Positions 8,528 to 18,657 of a stretch of 64,000 nt of DNA are shown here, piece after piece; position 1 is the first letter of the stretch; every line of letters begins with the position of its first letter. Origin of the DNA: Lysinibacillus alkalisoli (GTDB taxonomy: Bacteria; Bacillota; Bacilli; Bacillales_A; Planococcaceae). The translations under genes and the position numbers were made by a program. The stretch is taken from positions 248,001 to 312,000 of the forward strand of contig NZ_BMJT01000004.1 of assembly GCF_014643595.1 (NCBI RefSeq), written 5' to 3'. The notes beneath the pieces were generated by a model, which saw only the letters and a list, made by a program, of their open reading frames with translations, was not told the origin of the DNA and searched no databases.

Positions 8528-9307
8528 ATGAATGAATTGTTGCCAAAGTTACCCGTTTTTTTATTGATACTGGTTAGAGTGTCTGCATTTTTCGTCACGG
8601 TTCCATTTTTCTCTTATCGTACGATACCGCAACAAGTACGAATTGCTTTAGCAGTTATACTCGCTTTTATTATGTCATATACGATACAAGATACGACGAT
8701 CCTTGAAATTGATGGTACTTATTTCTTGCTGGTGATAAAAGAGGCTATGTTTGGTTTACTAATCGGATTAGCTGGTTATATCGTAATGTCAGCAATCCAA
8801 ATTGCAGGTAGTTTTATTGACTTCCAAATGGGATTTGCTATTGCTAACATTATTGACCCTCAAACAGGCGCACAGAGCCCATTAATCGGTCAATTTTTTA
8901 ATACATTGGCGTTACTGTTATTATTAGCAGTTAATGGACATCACGTTATTATGGATGGCATTTTTTATAGCTATGAATATTTGCCTGTATCTCAAATGAT
9001 GCCCACACTAGGAGATGAACAATTTGCTCTCTTCATTATTGGGACGTTCACAACGATTTTTGGACTGGCCTTTCAAATGGCGGCTCCTATTATTGCCACA
9101 TTATTTTTGGTCGACTTAGCACTGGGGATTACAGCGAAAACAGTGCCACAGTTAAATATATTTGTCGTAGGTTTTCCTATTAAAATTACAGTGAGTTTTC
9201 TTGTTATTATTATAATGATTGCTGTTATGATGGAAGTTATTATGAAGTTAATTACAATTGTAGTTACAACAATGCGAGATTTGATGATGATTTTAGGTGG
9301 TGGCTAA
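8528..9307 (+). CDS. fliR: Flagellar type III export gate protein FliR
   Basis: FliR is the single-copy capstone of the FliPQR gate. At 259 aa it shows about six hydrophobic helices, including LPVFLLILVRVSAFFVTVPFFS at the N-terminus, and the conserved QIAGSFIDFQMGFAIANIIDPQTGAQSPLIGQF in the middle. The 3' end carries the ribosome site for flhB (TTAGGTGGTGG), so the two are probably coupled. Confidence 0.94.
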   Translation: MNELLPKLPVFLLILVRVSAFFVTVPFFSYRTIPQQVRIALAVILAFIMSYTIQDTTILEIDGTYFLLVIKEAMFGLLIGLAGYIVMSAIQIAGSFIDFQMGFAIANIIDPQTGAQSPLIGQFFNTLALLLLLAVNGHHVIMDGIFYSYEYLPVSQMMPTLGDEQFALFIIGTFTTIFGLAFQMAAPIIATLFLVDLALGITAKTVPQLNIFVVGFPIKITVSFLVIIIMIAVMMEVIMKLITIVVTTMRDLMMILGGG

Positions 9308-9308
9308 C

Positions 9309-10391
9309 ATGTTATTGCGTTTAGACCTACAATTTTTTGCGGGTGAAAAGACAGAGAAAGCTACCCCTAAAAAAAGACAAGATGCAAGAAAAAAAGGACA
9401 AGTTGTAAAGAGTCAAGATATATCAAGTGCAATTGTAATGTTGGCAGTATTTATTTTTTTAATAGCTTTTGCGGGCTCTTATGTTAATAATATTGAAACA
9501 TTTTTTAAACAAACTTTAATTCATAATATACATATTCAAGAATTGACAAGTGAAGATGTAATGGCCCTTATTACATCGACTTTCTTTGAGTTAAGTAAAG
9601 TCATTTTACCAATTATGGGCATTGCATTTATTGCAGCACTTTTTGGTAATTATGTTCAATTCGGATTTTTATTCACAACAGAATCAATGAAGTTTGACTT
9701 AAAAAAGATGGATCCTATAAAAGGATTGAAACGTATTTTTTCTGTTAAAGCTATTGTTGAGCTGTTGAAATCAATATTGAAAATTGTTTTTATAGGCGGC
9801 GTTACAACGATTATTGTTTGGACCAATATCGAATCGGTATTAGCACTCTCATTTAAAAGTCCGGCAGAAACATTAGTAACTGTAGCCAAGTTAGTAGGCA
9901 TAATGGGTGTGGGCGCCTCACTCGTGTTGTTATGTTTATCAGTTTTAGATTGGTCATATCAAAAGTATGATTATGAGAAAAACTTAAAAATGTCGAAACA
10001 AGATATTAAAGATGAATATAAAAATAGTGAAGGTGACCCATTAATCAAATCAAAAATTAAACAAAGGCAAAGAGAAATGGCGATGCGACGAATGATGTCA
10101 GAAATCCCGACAGCTGATGTTGTTATTACAAACCCCACTCACTATGCCATTGCTTTAAAATATGATGAAGATGAAATGGATGCGCCACGAATAGTGGCTA
10201 AAGGTACAGATTTTGTTGCGCAAAAAATCAAACTGATTGCGAAGGAACATGATGTTGTGATGGTGGAAAATCGTGCTTTAGCTCGTGCGATGTATGACCA
10301 AGTAGAAATCGGTGATCAAGTGCCAGATGAGTTTTTTAAGGCAGTTGCTGAAATACTCGCATATGTATATCGTATTAAGCGCAAAATTTAA
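9309..10391 (+). CDS. flhB: Flagellar export switch protein FlhB
   Basis: FlhB controls substrate specificity of the export apparatus. From ATG 9309 the protein is 360 aa. The N-terminus reads LRLDLQFFAGEKTEKATPKKRQDARKKGQV, the classic FlhB opening, followed by four transmembrane helices and a cytoplasmic domain. The autocleavage motif NPTH is at residues 275-278. The frame is open from GTG 9297, but that codon lies inside fliR and overlaps its own ribosome site, so 9309 is the better start. Cleavage at N-P with FliK input is the family mechanism. Confidence 0.95.
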   Translation: MLLRLDLQFFAGEKTEKATPKKRQDARKKGQVVKSQDISSAIVMLAVFIFLIAFAGSYVNNIETFFKQTLIHNIHIQELTSEDVMALITSTFFELSKVILPIMGIAFIAALFGNYVQFGFLFTTESMKFDLKKMDPIKGLKRIFSVKAIVELLKSILKIVFIGGVTTIIVWTNIESVLALSFKSPAETLVTVAKLVGIMGVGASLVLLCLSVLDWSYQKYDYEKNLKMSKQDIKDEYKNSEGDPLIKSKIKQRQREMAMRRMMSEIPTADVVITNPTHYAIALKYDEDEMDAPRIVAKGTDFVAQKIKLIAKEHDVVMVENRALARAMYDQVEIGDQVPDEFFKAVAEILAYVYRIKRKI

Positions 10392-10413
10392 GTTCTAAAC
10401 AGGAGGGAAAAAA

Positions 10414-12447
10414 ATGCAAGTTCGGGATATAGGGGTTTTAGCGGCAGTAATAATGATCGTAGCAATGCTCATCATCCCTCTACCTCCGTGGATGTTAAGT
10501 TTTCTAATCGTCATTAACATTTCGCTAGGTTTAATGGTATTACTTACTGCAATGAATATGAAAGAAGCACTGGATTTCTCCATTTTCCCTTCAATCATTC
10601 TACTGTTAACATTGTTTAGGCTGGGTTTAAGTGTATCAACAACACGTGCTATATTAGCCAATGGTGATGCTGGTAAAGTAGTTGATACATTTGGTGATTT
10701 CGTTGTTGGTGGTAATATTTTAGTAGGTTTAGTTGTATTCTTAATTTTAGTTTTAATCCAATTTATTGTTATTACAAAAGGTTCTGAGCGTGTAGCTGAA
10801 GTAGCAGCGCGTTTTACATTAGATGCGATGCCAGGTAAACAAATGAGTATTGATGCTGATTTGAACGCAGGTGTAATCTCGGAACGTGAAGCACGAGAGC
10901 GTCGTGAAAAGGTATCAGGTGAAGCTGATTTCTATGGTGCGATGGATGGTGCTACGAAATTCGTTAAAGGTGATGCTATTGCATCTATGGTGATGGTTGT
11001 CATCAACTTACTATTTGGTCTTATCATTGGTGTGGTACAAATGGATTTAGAATTTGCTGAGGCAGCAACTAAATTCTCTAAATTAACAGTGGGTGATGGT
11101 ATTGTTGCTCAAATCCCAGCGTTATTAATTTCTACAGCAACAGGTATTGTAGTAACGAGAGCATCGTCTAATGGTAGTCTTGGCGGCGATATTATGGATC
11201 AGCTATTTGCCCAGGCAAAATTGATGTATATCGCAGGTGGGACAATTATTCTTTTAGGGATTTTCACACCAATTCCGATGATTTTGACGATGACCGTTGG
11301 TGGTGCACTCATTATTGGTGCATATATGATGAATCGCAAGAAACCTGAGGATGAAGAACAATTACTCGAAATTGAAGAAGAAGAAGCAACAGATGTTATG
11401 AAGAATCCTGAAAATGTAGTGAGTTTATTGAGCGTGGACCCAATTGAATTTGAGTTTGGATACGGATTGATCCCTTTAGTTGACGCTGCACAAGGTGGCG
11501 ATTTACTAGACCGTGTAGTAATGATACGTCGTCAGCTAGCTCTAGAGTTAGGTATTGTTATTCCCGTCGTTCGTATTAGAGATAATATTCAACTACAGCC
11601 AAATGAATATCGTATTAAGATCAAAGGAAACGAAATGGCTAAAGGCGAGTTGTTACTTGACCACTATTTAGCAATGAGCCCTGGTGATGATGATAATATT
11701 ACAGGTATTGACACTGTTGAGCCATCATTTGGATTACCAGCGAAATGGATTACTGAAGAAGAGAAAGAGAATGCTGAGATGTTTGGCTACACTGTAGTAG
11801 ATCCTCCAAGTGTGGTATCTACACATTTAACAGAGATTATTCGTGCGAATGCAAGTGAATTATTAGGCAGACAAGAAACGAAACAATTGATTGATCACTT
11901 GAGAGAGACGCATCCAATTTTAGTAGAAGATTTAACGCCAACACCGTTGTCTATTGGTGAGATTCAAAAAGTATTGGAACGTCTATTACGTGAAAATGTA
12001 TCCGTACGAAATTTACCTATTATTTTTGAGACATTAGCAGATTATGCAAAATTAACAAGTGATACAGATGTTTTAACAGAGTATGTTCGACAAGCACTAG
12101 CGAGACAGATTACTACTCAATATGTTGGCGAACAAGAAGCATTAAAAGTGATTACAGTGTCTGGAAAGATTGAAAAGGCAATTGCTGATAGTATTCAGCA
12201 AACGGAACATGGTAATTATTTAGCTATGGATCCAAACGAATCCCAACAAATTTTAGAAGCGGTTGCATCCGAAGTTGAACGCGTGTCGTTTATGGAACAA
12301 ACTGCTATTATTATTTGCTCACCAGCGATTCGTATGTATTTAAGACAATTAACAGAACGCTACTTCCCACAGGTTCCTATTTTATCTTATAATGAATTAG
12401 ATGCGTCTGTAGAAATTCAAAGTGTCGGAGTGGTGAATGTAGAATGA
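10414..12447 (+). CDS. flhA: Flagellar export gate protein FlhA
   Basis: FlhA is the nonameric export gate subunit that uses the proton gradient and docks chaperone-substrate complexes. It is 677 aa: about eight transmembrane helices in the first ~320 residues, with the conserved cytoplasmic FHIPEP-type loop (RFTLDAMPGKQMSIDADLNAG...EREARERR...GAMDGATKFVKGDAIASM, about 125-195), and a C-terminal cytoplasmic domain. An AGGAGGG site precedes the ATG. The last 4 nt overlap flhF. Confidence 0.96.
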   Translation: MQVRDIGVLAAVIMIVAMLIIPLPPWMLSFLIVINISLGLMVLLTAMNMKEALDFSIFPSIILLLTLFRLGLSVSTTRAILANGDAGKVVDTFGDFVVGGNILVGLVVFLILVLIQFIVITKGSERVAEVAARFTLDAMPGKQMSIDADLNAGVISEREARERREKVSGEADFYGAMDGATKFVKGDAIASMVMVVINLLFGLIIGVVQMDLEFAEAATKFSKLTVGDGIVAQIPALLISTATGIVVTRASSNGSLGGDIMDQLFAQAKLMYIAGGTIILLGIFTPIPMILTMTVGGALIIGAYMMNRKKPEDEEQLLEIEEEEATDVMKNPENVVSLLSVDPIEFEFGYGLIPLVDAAQGGDLLDRVVMIRRQLALELGIVIPVVRIRDNIQLQPNEYRIKIKGNEMAKGELLLDHYLAMSPGDDDNITGIDTVEPSFGLPAKWITEEEKENAEMFGYTVVDPPSVVSTHLTEIIRANASELLGRQETKQLIDHLRETHPILVEDLTPTPLSIGEIQKVLERLLRENVSVRNLPIIFETLADYAKLTSDTDVLTEYVRQALARQITTQYVGEQEALKVITVSGKIEKAIADSIQQTEHGNYLAMDPNESQQILEAVASEVERVSFMEQTAIIICSPAIRMYLRQLTERYFPQVPILSYNELDASVEIQSVGVVNVE

Positions 12448-13535
12448 AGATGAAAAAATATATTGCAGACTCCATGCCTGAAGCTATGCGAAAAGTACGT
12501 GCTGAACATGGTGACGATGCGGTAATTTTAAATACAAAAGTAATTACAAATAAAAAGTTCTTTGGTTTGTTAAAACAGAAGCAGTTTGAGGTAGTTGTTG
12601 GTTTAGACGATGTAGTTGTACCTAAGAAAAATACAAGACAAACAACAATAACTGTTGATCCTTCTACCGAAGCTTTGAAAAAAGAAATAGCAAGTTTAAA
12701 AGCTGTAATGCAAAATGTTGAGAAGTATACAAAAAAATCTGCTTATCCAGATGTATTAGAGCCCTATATTGCATATTTACAGCGTCAAGAGTTAGCTGAG
12801 GAGCTCATCACACCAATTTGTGATGAGCTTTTTGTGCATATGCAAAAAGAAGGCGATGTTAACTTTAAACAATTTGAAGCCATTACACGCCGCTTTTTAA
12901 CTGAAAAATTGCAACAATTACCTTTCGGTGGGATTGACGATACAAAGCGTCATATTCATGTGCTAGGGCCAACGGGTGTAGGTAAGACGACAACAATTGC
13001 CAAAATAGCGGCACGAACAGTGCTAGAGAAAAAGAGGAAAGTAGGATTTATTACTACGGACACTTATCGTATTGCAGCAATTGAGCAGTTAAAGACGTAT
13101 GCAGGCTTGTTACAATCACCAGTAGAGGTGGCATATAGTGCTGATGATTATCAACAAGCTTTAAAGAAGTTAGATGTAATGGACGTTATTTTTGTAGACA
13201 CCGCTGGTCGAAATTATAAAGAAGCTCGATATGTGGATGATTTAACAAAATTAATTACATTTTCAGATGATGCAACTGCCTATTTAGTGTTATCTACAAA
13301 TGCAAAAGAAAACGATATGATTGCGATTATTGACCAATTTAAAGAGATTCCGATCGAAAAATTTATCTTTACTAAAGTAGATGAAACAAATTCTATTGGC
13401 ACGATGATTAATTTAATGATTAAATATAATAAGGGTATTGCTTACTATACGAATGGGCAAGAAGTCCCTGAGCATATTGAAGAAGCTACAATAGAAAAAA
13501 TTCTACAATTGTTTTTCAAAGGTGAAGCACTATGA
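12444..13535 (+). CDS. flhF: Flagellar biosynthesis GTPase FlhF
   Basis: FlhF is an SRP-family GTPase that helps place flagella. The 363-aa protein has an N-terminal region beginning MKKYIADSMPEAMRKVRAEHGDDAVILNTK, and an NG domain with the P-loop GPTGVGKTTT at about residues 175-184, ITTDTYRIAAIEQLKTYA (G2/I-box), VDTAGRN (G3) and FTKVDET (G4). It overlaps flhA upstream (ATGA) and flhG downstream (ATGA). FlhG stimulates FlhF GTPase in this family. Confidence 0.94.
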   Translation: MKMKKYIADSMPEAMRKVRAEHGDDAVILNTKVITNKKFFGLLKQKQFEVVVGLDDVVVPKKNTRQTTITVDPSTEALKKEIASLKAVMQNVEKYTKKSAYPDVLEPYIAYLQRQELAEELITPICDELFVHMQKEGDVNFKQFEAITRRFLTEKLQQLPFGGIDDTKRHIHVLGPTGVGKTTTIAKIAARTVLEKKRKVGFITTDTYRIAAIEQLKTYAGLLQSPVEVAYSADDYQQALKKLDVMDVIFVDTAGRNYKEARYVDDLTKLITFSDDATAYLVLSTNAKENDMIAIIDQFKEIPIEKFIFTKVDETNSIGTMINLMIKYNKGIAYYTNGQEVPEHIEEATIEKILQLFFKGEAL

Positions 13536-14401
13536 GAGACCAAGCTGAGACATTACGAATAAAAATTATGCAAGCAGAAGGACAATTAGGAAAAGCAGTC
13601 GCAGTTGTGAGTGGAAAAGGTGGCGTTGGTAAAAGTAACTTCACTATGAATTTTGCGATTATGCTTGGCAGTCAAGGTAAAAAGGTTGTTGTGGTAGATA
13701 TGGATATCGGTATGGGTAATATCCATATTTTACTTGGTGAGAGTGCTCCAGATAGTTTGAGCGACTATTTAAAAGGGGAAAAAGAACTAAGTGATGTACT
13801 GTTACATACATCTTATGACGTGGATTATATTGCTGGTGGTTCTGGTATGAATACTGTTTTAGAGTGGACACCCGTAATGTTTGAAAAACTGATAGAAGCA
13901 TTTCATGCGTTGTTAAAACAATATGATTATATTTTATTTGATATGGGCGCAGGGGCAACAAATTGGTCTCTAGACTTATTGATGTCTGTAGACGATATTA
14001 TTGTTATCACAACTGCTGAGCCAACATCTATTACGGATGCGTATTCTATGATGAAATATATTCATTTACGAGATGCAGAAAAGCAATTTTACCTTTTATG
14101 TAATCGTGCACTTTCTCAACAAGAAGGTGAGGAAACTACTTCTCGATTAAAATTAGTCATGCAACGATTTTTAGAAAAAGATATTTATGTATTAGGTTCT
14201 CTACCAGAAGACGTCATTGTTCGTCAAGCTGTGAGAGAACAAACACCTTTTTCTATAGGGCATCGTAATGCAGCGATTACTAAAGCCTTAAAAATTGTAG
14301 TATTACGCTTTTTGGATGAGCCTAATCAAGAGGACATACCAAAGGTAAAAACTAACTTTTTAAATAAACTCAGAAGTATTTTCTCGAAAGGACGTGATTA
14401 A
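13532..14401 (+). CDS. flhG: MinD-like ATPase FlhG (YlxH)
   Basis: FlhG is a ParA/MinD-type ATPase controlling flagellar number and pattern and activating FlhF. In 289 aa there is the deviant Walker A KGGVGKSNF (about residues 28-36), switch I VVDMDIGMGNIHILLG and switch II YILFDMGAGATNW. A Q-containing N-terminal helix (MRDQAETLRIKIMQ) fits the FlhF-activating segment. The C-terminus (KLRSIFSKGRD) looks like an amphipathic membrane-targeting helix. It overlaps flhF by 4 nt and abuts cheB. Confidence 0.93.
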   Translation: MRDQAETLRIKIMQAEGQLGKAVAVVSGKGGVGKSNFTMNFAIMLGSQGKKVVVVDMDIGMGNIHILLGESAPDSLSDYLKGEKELSDVLLHTSYDVDYIAGGSGMNTVLEWTPVMFEKLIEAFHALLKQYDYILFDMGAGATNWSLDLLMSVDDIIVITTAEPTSITDAYSMMKYIHLRDAEKQFYLLCNRALSQQEGEETTSRLKLVMQRFLEKDIYVLGSLPEDVIVRQAVREQTPFSIGHRNAAITKALKIVVLRFLDEPNQEDIPKVKTNFLNKLRSIFSKGRD

Positions 14402-15487
14402 TTGGCTTTCTCAGATAAGCATAAATTGTTAGTCGTAGATGATTCAGCATTTATGCGTAAGATTATTAGTGATTTTTTTAATGATCATCCAACAATTGAA
14501 GTTGTAGGGACAGCGCGTAATGGTCAAGATGCCTTACGAAAAGTAGAAACATTGAGACCTGACGTAGTTACATTAGATGTGGAAATGCCAGTTATGGATG
14601 GTATTGAGGCGTTAAAAGAAATTATGAAAAAATACCCGATGCCAGTTGTAATGTTATCTAGTAAAACGCGTGAAGGTACACATAGTACATTGAGTGCTAT
14701 GGAGAATGGTGCTTTTGATTTTGTAGCTAAGCCAAGTGGGACTATTTCTTTAGATTTACATAAAGTAAAAGATATTTTAATTGAAACAGTGGAACAAGCA
14801 GTTAAAGTACCAAAAAGTAAATTTGATCATTCTCTTCAAGTCACAAAAGTACCTTCTCCTGCAAGAGTGATATCACCTAAAAAAATAACAGCGTCGTCAT
14901 TTGTATCGCGCAATCAAAAAATAGTGTTAATTGGTACTTCAACAGGTGGCCCGAGAGCTTTACAAAACGTTATCACTAAAATACCTAAACAGATTAAAGC
15001 ACCTATTTTAATTGTTCAACATATGCCAGCAGGTTTTACTAAATCACTAGCAGAGCGTTTAAACCAATTAAGTGCGATAACCGTTAAAGAAGCAGAAGAT
15101 GGTGATATTTTGCAAAATGGTGTTGCTTATGTAGCCCCAGGAGGTTATCATTTGCGCTTTAAGAAAGTGAATACGCATTATGTTATTGCATTAGATAAAA
15201 AAGAGCCACCACGCTCTGGACATCGACCATCTGTAGATGTGATGTTTGAAGATATTAGTCGTTTTAAAGAGTTAGATAAAGTAGCTGTCGTCATGACAGG
15301 CATGGGCGCAGACGGAGCAAAAGGCTTAACACGTTTGAAAAAAACAGGTAATACTATAGCAATAGCAGAGTCAGCAGAAACATGTATCGTTTATGGTATG
15401 CCAAAAGCAGCAGTAGAAACACAACTTGTTGATGAAGTTGTATTTGTCGAAGATATCGCACAAACAATTATGAAATATTTGCCTTAA
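14402..15487 (+). CDS. cheB: Chemotaxis response regulator protein-glutamate methylesterase CheB
   Basis: CheB demethylates or deamidates receptor glutamates when phosphorylated. The 361 aa comprise a receiver domain (D13/D14, phosphoacceptor D59 in TLDVEMPVMDG), a linker (~125-170) and a methylesterase domain with catalytic S180 (GTSTGGP), H207 (VQHMPAGF) and D304 (MGADGAKG). The start is a TTG directly after the flhG stop, with AAAGGA upstream. CheR is not in the window. Confidence 0.95.
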   Translation: MAFSDKHKLLVVDDSAFMRKIISDFFNDHPTIEVVGTARNGQDALRKVETLRPDVVTLDVEMPVMDGIEALKEIMKKYPMPVVMLSSKTREGTHSTLSAMENGAFDFVAKPSGTISLDLHKVKDILIETVEQAVKVPKSKFDHSLQVTKVPSPARVISPKKITASSFVSRNQKIVLIGTSTGGPRALQNVITKIPKQIKAPILIVQHMPAGFTKSLAERLNQLSAITVKEAEDGDILQNGVAYVAPGGYHLRFKKVNTHYVIALDKKEPPRSGHRPSVDVMFEDISRFKELDKVAVVMTGMGADGAKGLTRLKKTGNTIAIAESAETCIVYGMPKAAVETQLVDEVVFVEDIAQTIMKYLP

Positions 15488-15502
15488 AAGGGGTGTCTGA
15501 TA

Positions 15503-17554
15503 ATGGATGTTAATCAATATTTAGAAATGTTTATTGAAGAGAGTAAAGAACATCTACAAGCTTGTAGTGAGCATTTACTTGAGCTTGAGAAGAATCCTGA
15601 AGATTTGACGATTGTAGGTGAAATCTTCCGTTCAGCACATACACTGAAAGGTATGTCTGCAACAATGGGATTTGAGGATTTAGCAAATCTAACACATAAA
15701 ATGGAAAATGTGTTAGATGCGATACGTAATGAAAAAATTGTTGTAACACCTGAAATACTAGATGTTGTCTTTGAATCTGTAGATCATTTAGAAGAGATGG
15801 TAATGGATATCGCAGCAGGTGGTGACGGTAAACGAGACGTCACAGGTACAGTGGCTTTACTCAAACAAATTGAGTCTGGAGAGGCTATAGAGGCAGGAGA
15901 AGTCGCTGAAGAAATGCCAGCAACAATTGAAAATACTCAACTTACATATGATGATTATGAAAAGAGTATTATACTTCAGTCATTTGAACAAGCATTTAAT
16001 GCTTATGAGATAGCCGTTTCCTTAAGGGAAGATTGCTTGTTAAAAGCAGCGCGTGTCATGATGGTTTTCCAAGTGTTAGAAACGGAAGGCGAAGTAATTA
16101 AAACGAGCCCTTCTGTTGAGAGTCTAGAAGAAGAACAGTTTGATCAAACTTTCCATATTGCTTTTTTAACGCAGACAGCTTCAGAAGAGTTACAGGCTAA
16201 AATCATGAAAGTGTCGGAAGTTTCAGAGGTGTTAATTACAGCAATTGAAGCAGAACAACTTAAACCAGAGGAGAAACAAGAATCAGTAGAGCAAGCAACT
16301 AGTAAAGCTGCATCTGAGAAGGCTACACAAACCGAACAAGTTGCCTCAACTAAAAAAACAAATAGCGCGAAAACACCTGCTAAAAAAGCAGCAGCACCAG
16401 TAGGAAATAAGACGATACGTGTGAATATTGAACGTTTAGATATTCTTATGAATTTATTTGAAGAGCTAGTGATTGACAGAGGACGATTGCAATCCATTTC
16501 CTCAGAAGTGAATCATAATGAACTTAATGAAACTGTAGAGCGCATGAGCCGTGTGATGGGTGATCTACAAAATATTATTTTAACGATGCGTATGGTGCCA
16601 GTAGAAACGGTATTTAATCGCTTCCCTAAAATGATTCGACAATTATCACGAGAATTAAACAAAAAAATCAGCTTAGAAATTATTGGAGCTGAGACAGAGT
16701 TAGATCGCACAGTAATCGATGAGATCGGTGATCCTCTCGTCCATTTAATTCGTAACTCTGTAGACCATGGGATTGAAAGTCCAGCAGAACGTGCAGCAAA
16801 TGGTAAACCAGAAGAAGGAACGGTTGTTTTACGTGCATATCACAGTGGTAACCATGTGTTCATAGAAATTGAGGATGACGGGGCAGGTATTAATAAAGAT
16901 AAAGTATTAGCTAAAGCGTTAGCTAAAGGTGTAGTAACGCCTGAACAAGCGGAAACAATGTCAGACAAACAGATTAATGAGTTAATCTTGGCATCGGGCT
17001 TCTCTACAGCAGAGGTCATCTCAGATGTTTCAGGACGAGGTGTTGGTTTAGATGTTGTAAAAACAACGATTGAATCATTAGGTGGCAATATTTCCATTGA
17101 TTCTATTCAAGGTTCAGGTTCTGTATTTTCAATCCAGCTCCCATTAACGTTATCGATTATTTCAGTCATGCTTGTAGAGATTGAACAAGAAATTTATGCT
17201 ATCCCACTGTCTTCTATTATCGAAACAAGCATCATTAAACATGAAGAAATTTTGAATGCACATAACCAAAAAGTAATTAACTATCGCGGCACAGTTGTAC
17301 CCCTTGTATTTTTAGAAGATATTTTTGAAGTGCCACGTCCAGAGCCAAAAGCAGATGATTTCCATTCAGTTGTAGTCGTTAGAAAAGGTGAAAAATTAGC
17401 AGGGCTCGTAGTAGACTCATTCATTGGTCAACAAGAGATTGTTTTAAAATCATTAGGCGACTATTTAACCAACATCTTTGCAATCTCTGGAGCGACAATT
17501 TTAGGTAATGGTAAGGTAGCGTTAATTGTAGATTGTAATGCACTAATTAAATAA
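15503..17554 (+). CDS. cheA: Chemotaxis histidine kinase CheA
   Basis: CheA takes receptor signals and phosphorylates CheY and CheB. It is 683 aa, with a P1 HPt domain (phospho-His at residue 46 in RSAHTLKG), a P2-like region (about 150-255), an A/K/T-rich linker (~260-305), the P3 dimerisation helices (RVNIERLDILMNLFEELVIDRGRL), the P4 ATPase (N-box HLIRNSVDHGIE, G1 EDDGAGI, G2 GRGVGLDVVK) and the P5 CheW-like domain at the C-terminus. It lies between cheB and cheW. Confidence 0.96.
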   Translation: MDVNQYLEMFIEESKEHLQACSEHLLELEKNPEDLTIVGEIFRSAHTLKGMSATMGFEDLANLTHKMENVLDAIRNEKIVVTPEILDVVFESVDHLEEMVMDIAAGGDGKRDVTGTVALLKQIESGEAIEAGEVAEEMPATIENTQLTYDDYEKSIILQSFEQAFNAYEIAVSLREDCLLKAARVMMVFQVLETEGEVIKTSPSVESLEEEQFDQTFHIAFLTQTASEELQAKIMKVSEVSEVLITAIEAEQLKPEEKQESVEQATSKAASEKATQTEQVASTKKTNSAKTPAKKAAAPVGNKTIRVNIERLDILMNLFEELVIDRGRLQSISSEVNHNELNETVERMSRVMGDLQNIILTMRMVPVETVFNRFPKMIRQLSRELNKKISLEIIGAETELDRTVIDEIGDPLVHLIRNSVDHGIESPAERAANGKPEEGTVVLRAYHSGNHVFIEIEDDGAGINKDKVLAKALAKGVVTPEQAETMSDKQINELILASGFSTAEVISDVSGRGVGLDVVKTTIESLGGNISIDSIQGSGSVFSIQLPLTLSIISVMLVEIEQEIYAIPLSSIIETSIIKHEEILNAHNQKVINYRGTVVPLVFLEDIFEVPRPEPKADDFHSVVVVRKGEKLAGLVVDSFIGQQEIVLKSLGDYLTNIFAISGATILGNGKVALIVDCNALIK

Positions 17555-17575
17555 TTTCATAATGAGGTGAGAAGT

Positions 17576-18016
17576 ATGTCTACTGCAATTGAACAAGATA
17601 ATATGAAAGTAATAGTATTTCAATTAGAGAATAAGGAATATGCCATTCCTGTTTCCAACGTTCAAGGGATTGAGCGTTTAATGCATATTACCCGTGTTCC
17701 TAAAACACCTAGTTATGTTAAAGGTGTAATTAATTTAAGAGGTGTTGTAACGCCAATTATCGATTTACGTGACCGCTTCAATTTACCAGCGACAGAAAAT
17801 CGAGATACAGAGCGCATTATAATTGTATCAATACGTAATACAGAAGTGGGCTTTATTGTAGATTCAGCTAATGATGTATTGGATATTAAAATGAGTGCGA
17901 TTGAGCCACAGCCAGAAGTAGTAGGCTCTGAAGAAGAAGAGTTCATTTCAGGTGTTGCTCGTTTAGATAATCGCTTGCTTATTTTATTGCAATTAGAAAA
18001 AGTCTTAAATACGTAA
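17576..18016 (+). CDS. cheW: Chemotaxis coupling protein CheW
   Basis: A 146-aa CheW-domain protein linking receptors to CheA. Key segments are KVIVFQLENKEYAIPVSNVQGIERL, RVPKTPSYVKGVINLRGVVTPIIDLR and VGFIVDSANDVLDI, the two SH3-like subdomains of the family. ATG 17576 is preferred: the GAGGTGAG ribosome site (17564-17571) overlaps the alternative in-frame GTG at 17567. Confidence 0.95.
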   Translation: MSTAIEQDNMKVIVFQLENKEYAIPVSNVQGIERLMHITRVPKTPSYVKGVINLRGVVTPIIDLRDRFNLPATENRDTERIIIVSIRNTEVGFIVDSANDVLDIKMSAIEPQPEVVGSEEEEFISGVARLDNRLLILLQLEKVLNT

Positions 18017-18030
18017 GGAGGCTGTAAGGT

Positions 18031-18657
18031 ATGGATGCCGATATTACATCCTTACATTTAGATGTATTAAAAGAGATTGGTAATATAGGGGCTGCACATG
18101 CAGCAACCTCATTATCATTATTACTTAATAAAAAAATTGATATGATTGTACCCAAAGTAGAAATGGTGCCTTTTAACGATATGATGGAGCTTGTAGGTGG
18201 CCCAGAAAATGTTGTGGTCGGAATTTATTTGCGTATTGAAGGCGATGCGTCAGGTAGTATGTTTTTTATACTACCCGTTGAGCAGGCGAATCGGTTTATT
18301 AAACGCTTAATTCAAGATGAGACATTTGATTTTAATGCTATTCCTGTGCCTGAAATAGGGCTCTCTGCTATGCAGGAAATGGGTAATATTTTATCAGGGT
18401 CTTATTTATCTGCGTTTTCCGATTTTACAGGATTGAAAATATATCCTACTGTACCGGGGTTAAGTGTCGATATGTTTGGCGCGATCATTAGTACAGGGTT
18501 GATTGAATTATCACATGTTAGCGATCATGTCATAGTAATTAATACATCCATTTTAGAAGAAGGCTATGAACAAAATGAAACAGTCAAGGGCCATTTTTTC
18601 CTCTTGCCTGAACCAGCATCATTTCATGCAATATTTAATGCACTAGGAGTTTCATGA
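18031..18657 (+). CDS. cheC: CheY-P phosphatase CheC
   Basis: CheC dephosphorylates CheY-P and, bound to CheD, regulates receptor deamidation. It is 208 aa with both phosphatase motifs intact: E15/N18 (LKEIGNIGAAHA) and E116/N119 (MQEMGNILSGSY). An AAGGAGGCTG site precedes the ATG. It overlaps cheD by 4 nt, consistent with a CheC-CheD complex. Confidence 0.95.
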   Translation: MDADITSLHLDVLKEIGNIGAAHAATSLSLLLNKKIDMIVPKVEMVPFNDMMELVGGPENVVVGIYLRIEGDASGSMFFILPVEQANRFIKRLIQDETFDFNAIPVPEIGLSAMQEMGNILSGSYLSAFSDFTGLKIYPTVPGLSVDMFGAIISTGLIELSHVSDHVIVINTSILEEGYEQNETVKGHFFLLPEPASFHAIFNALGVS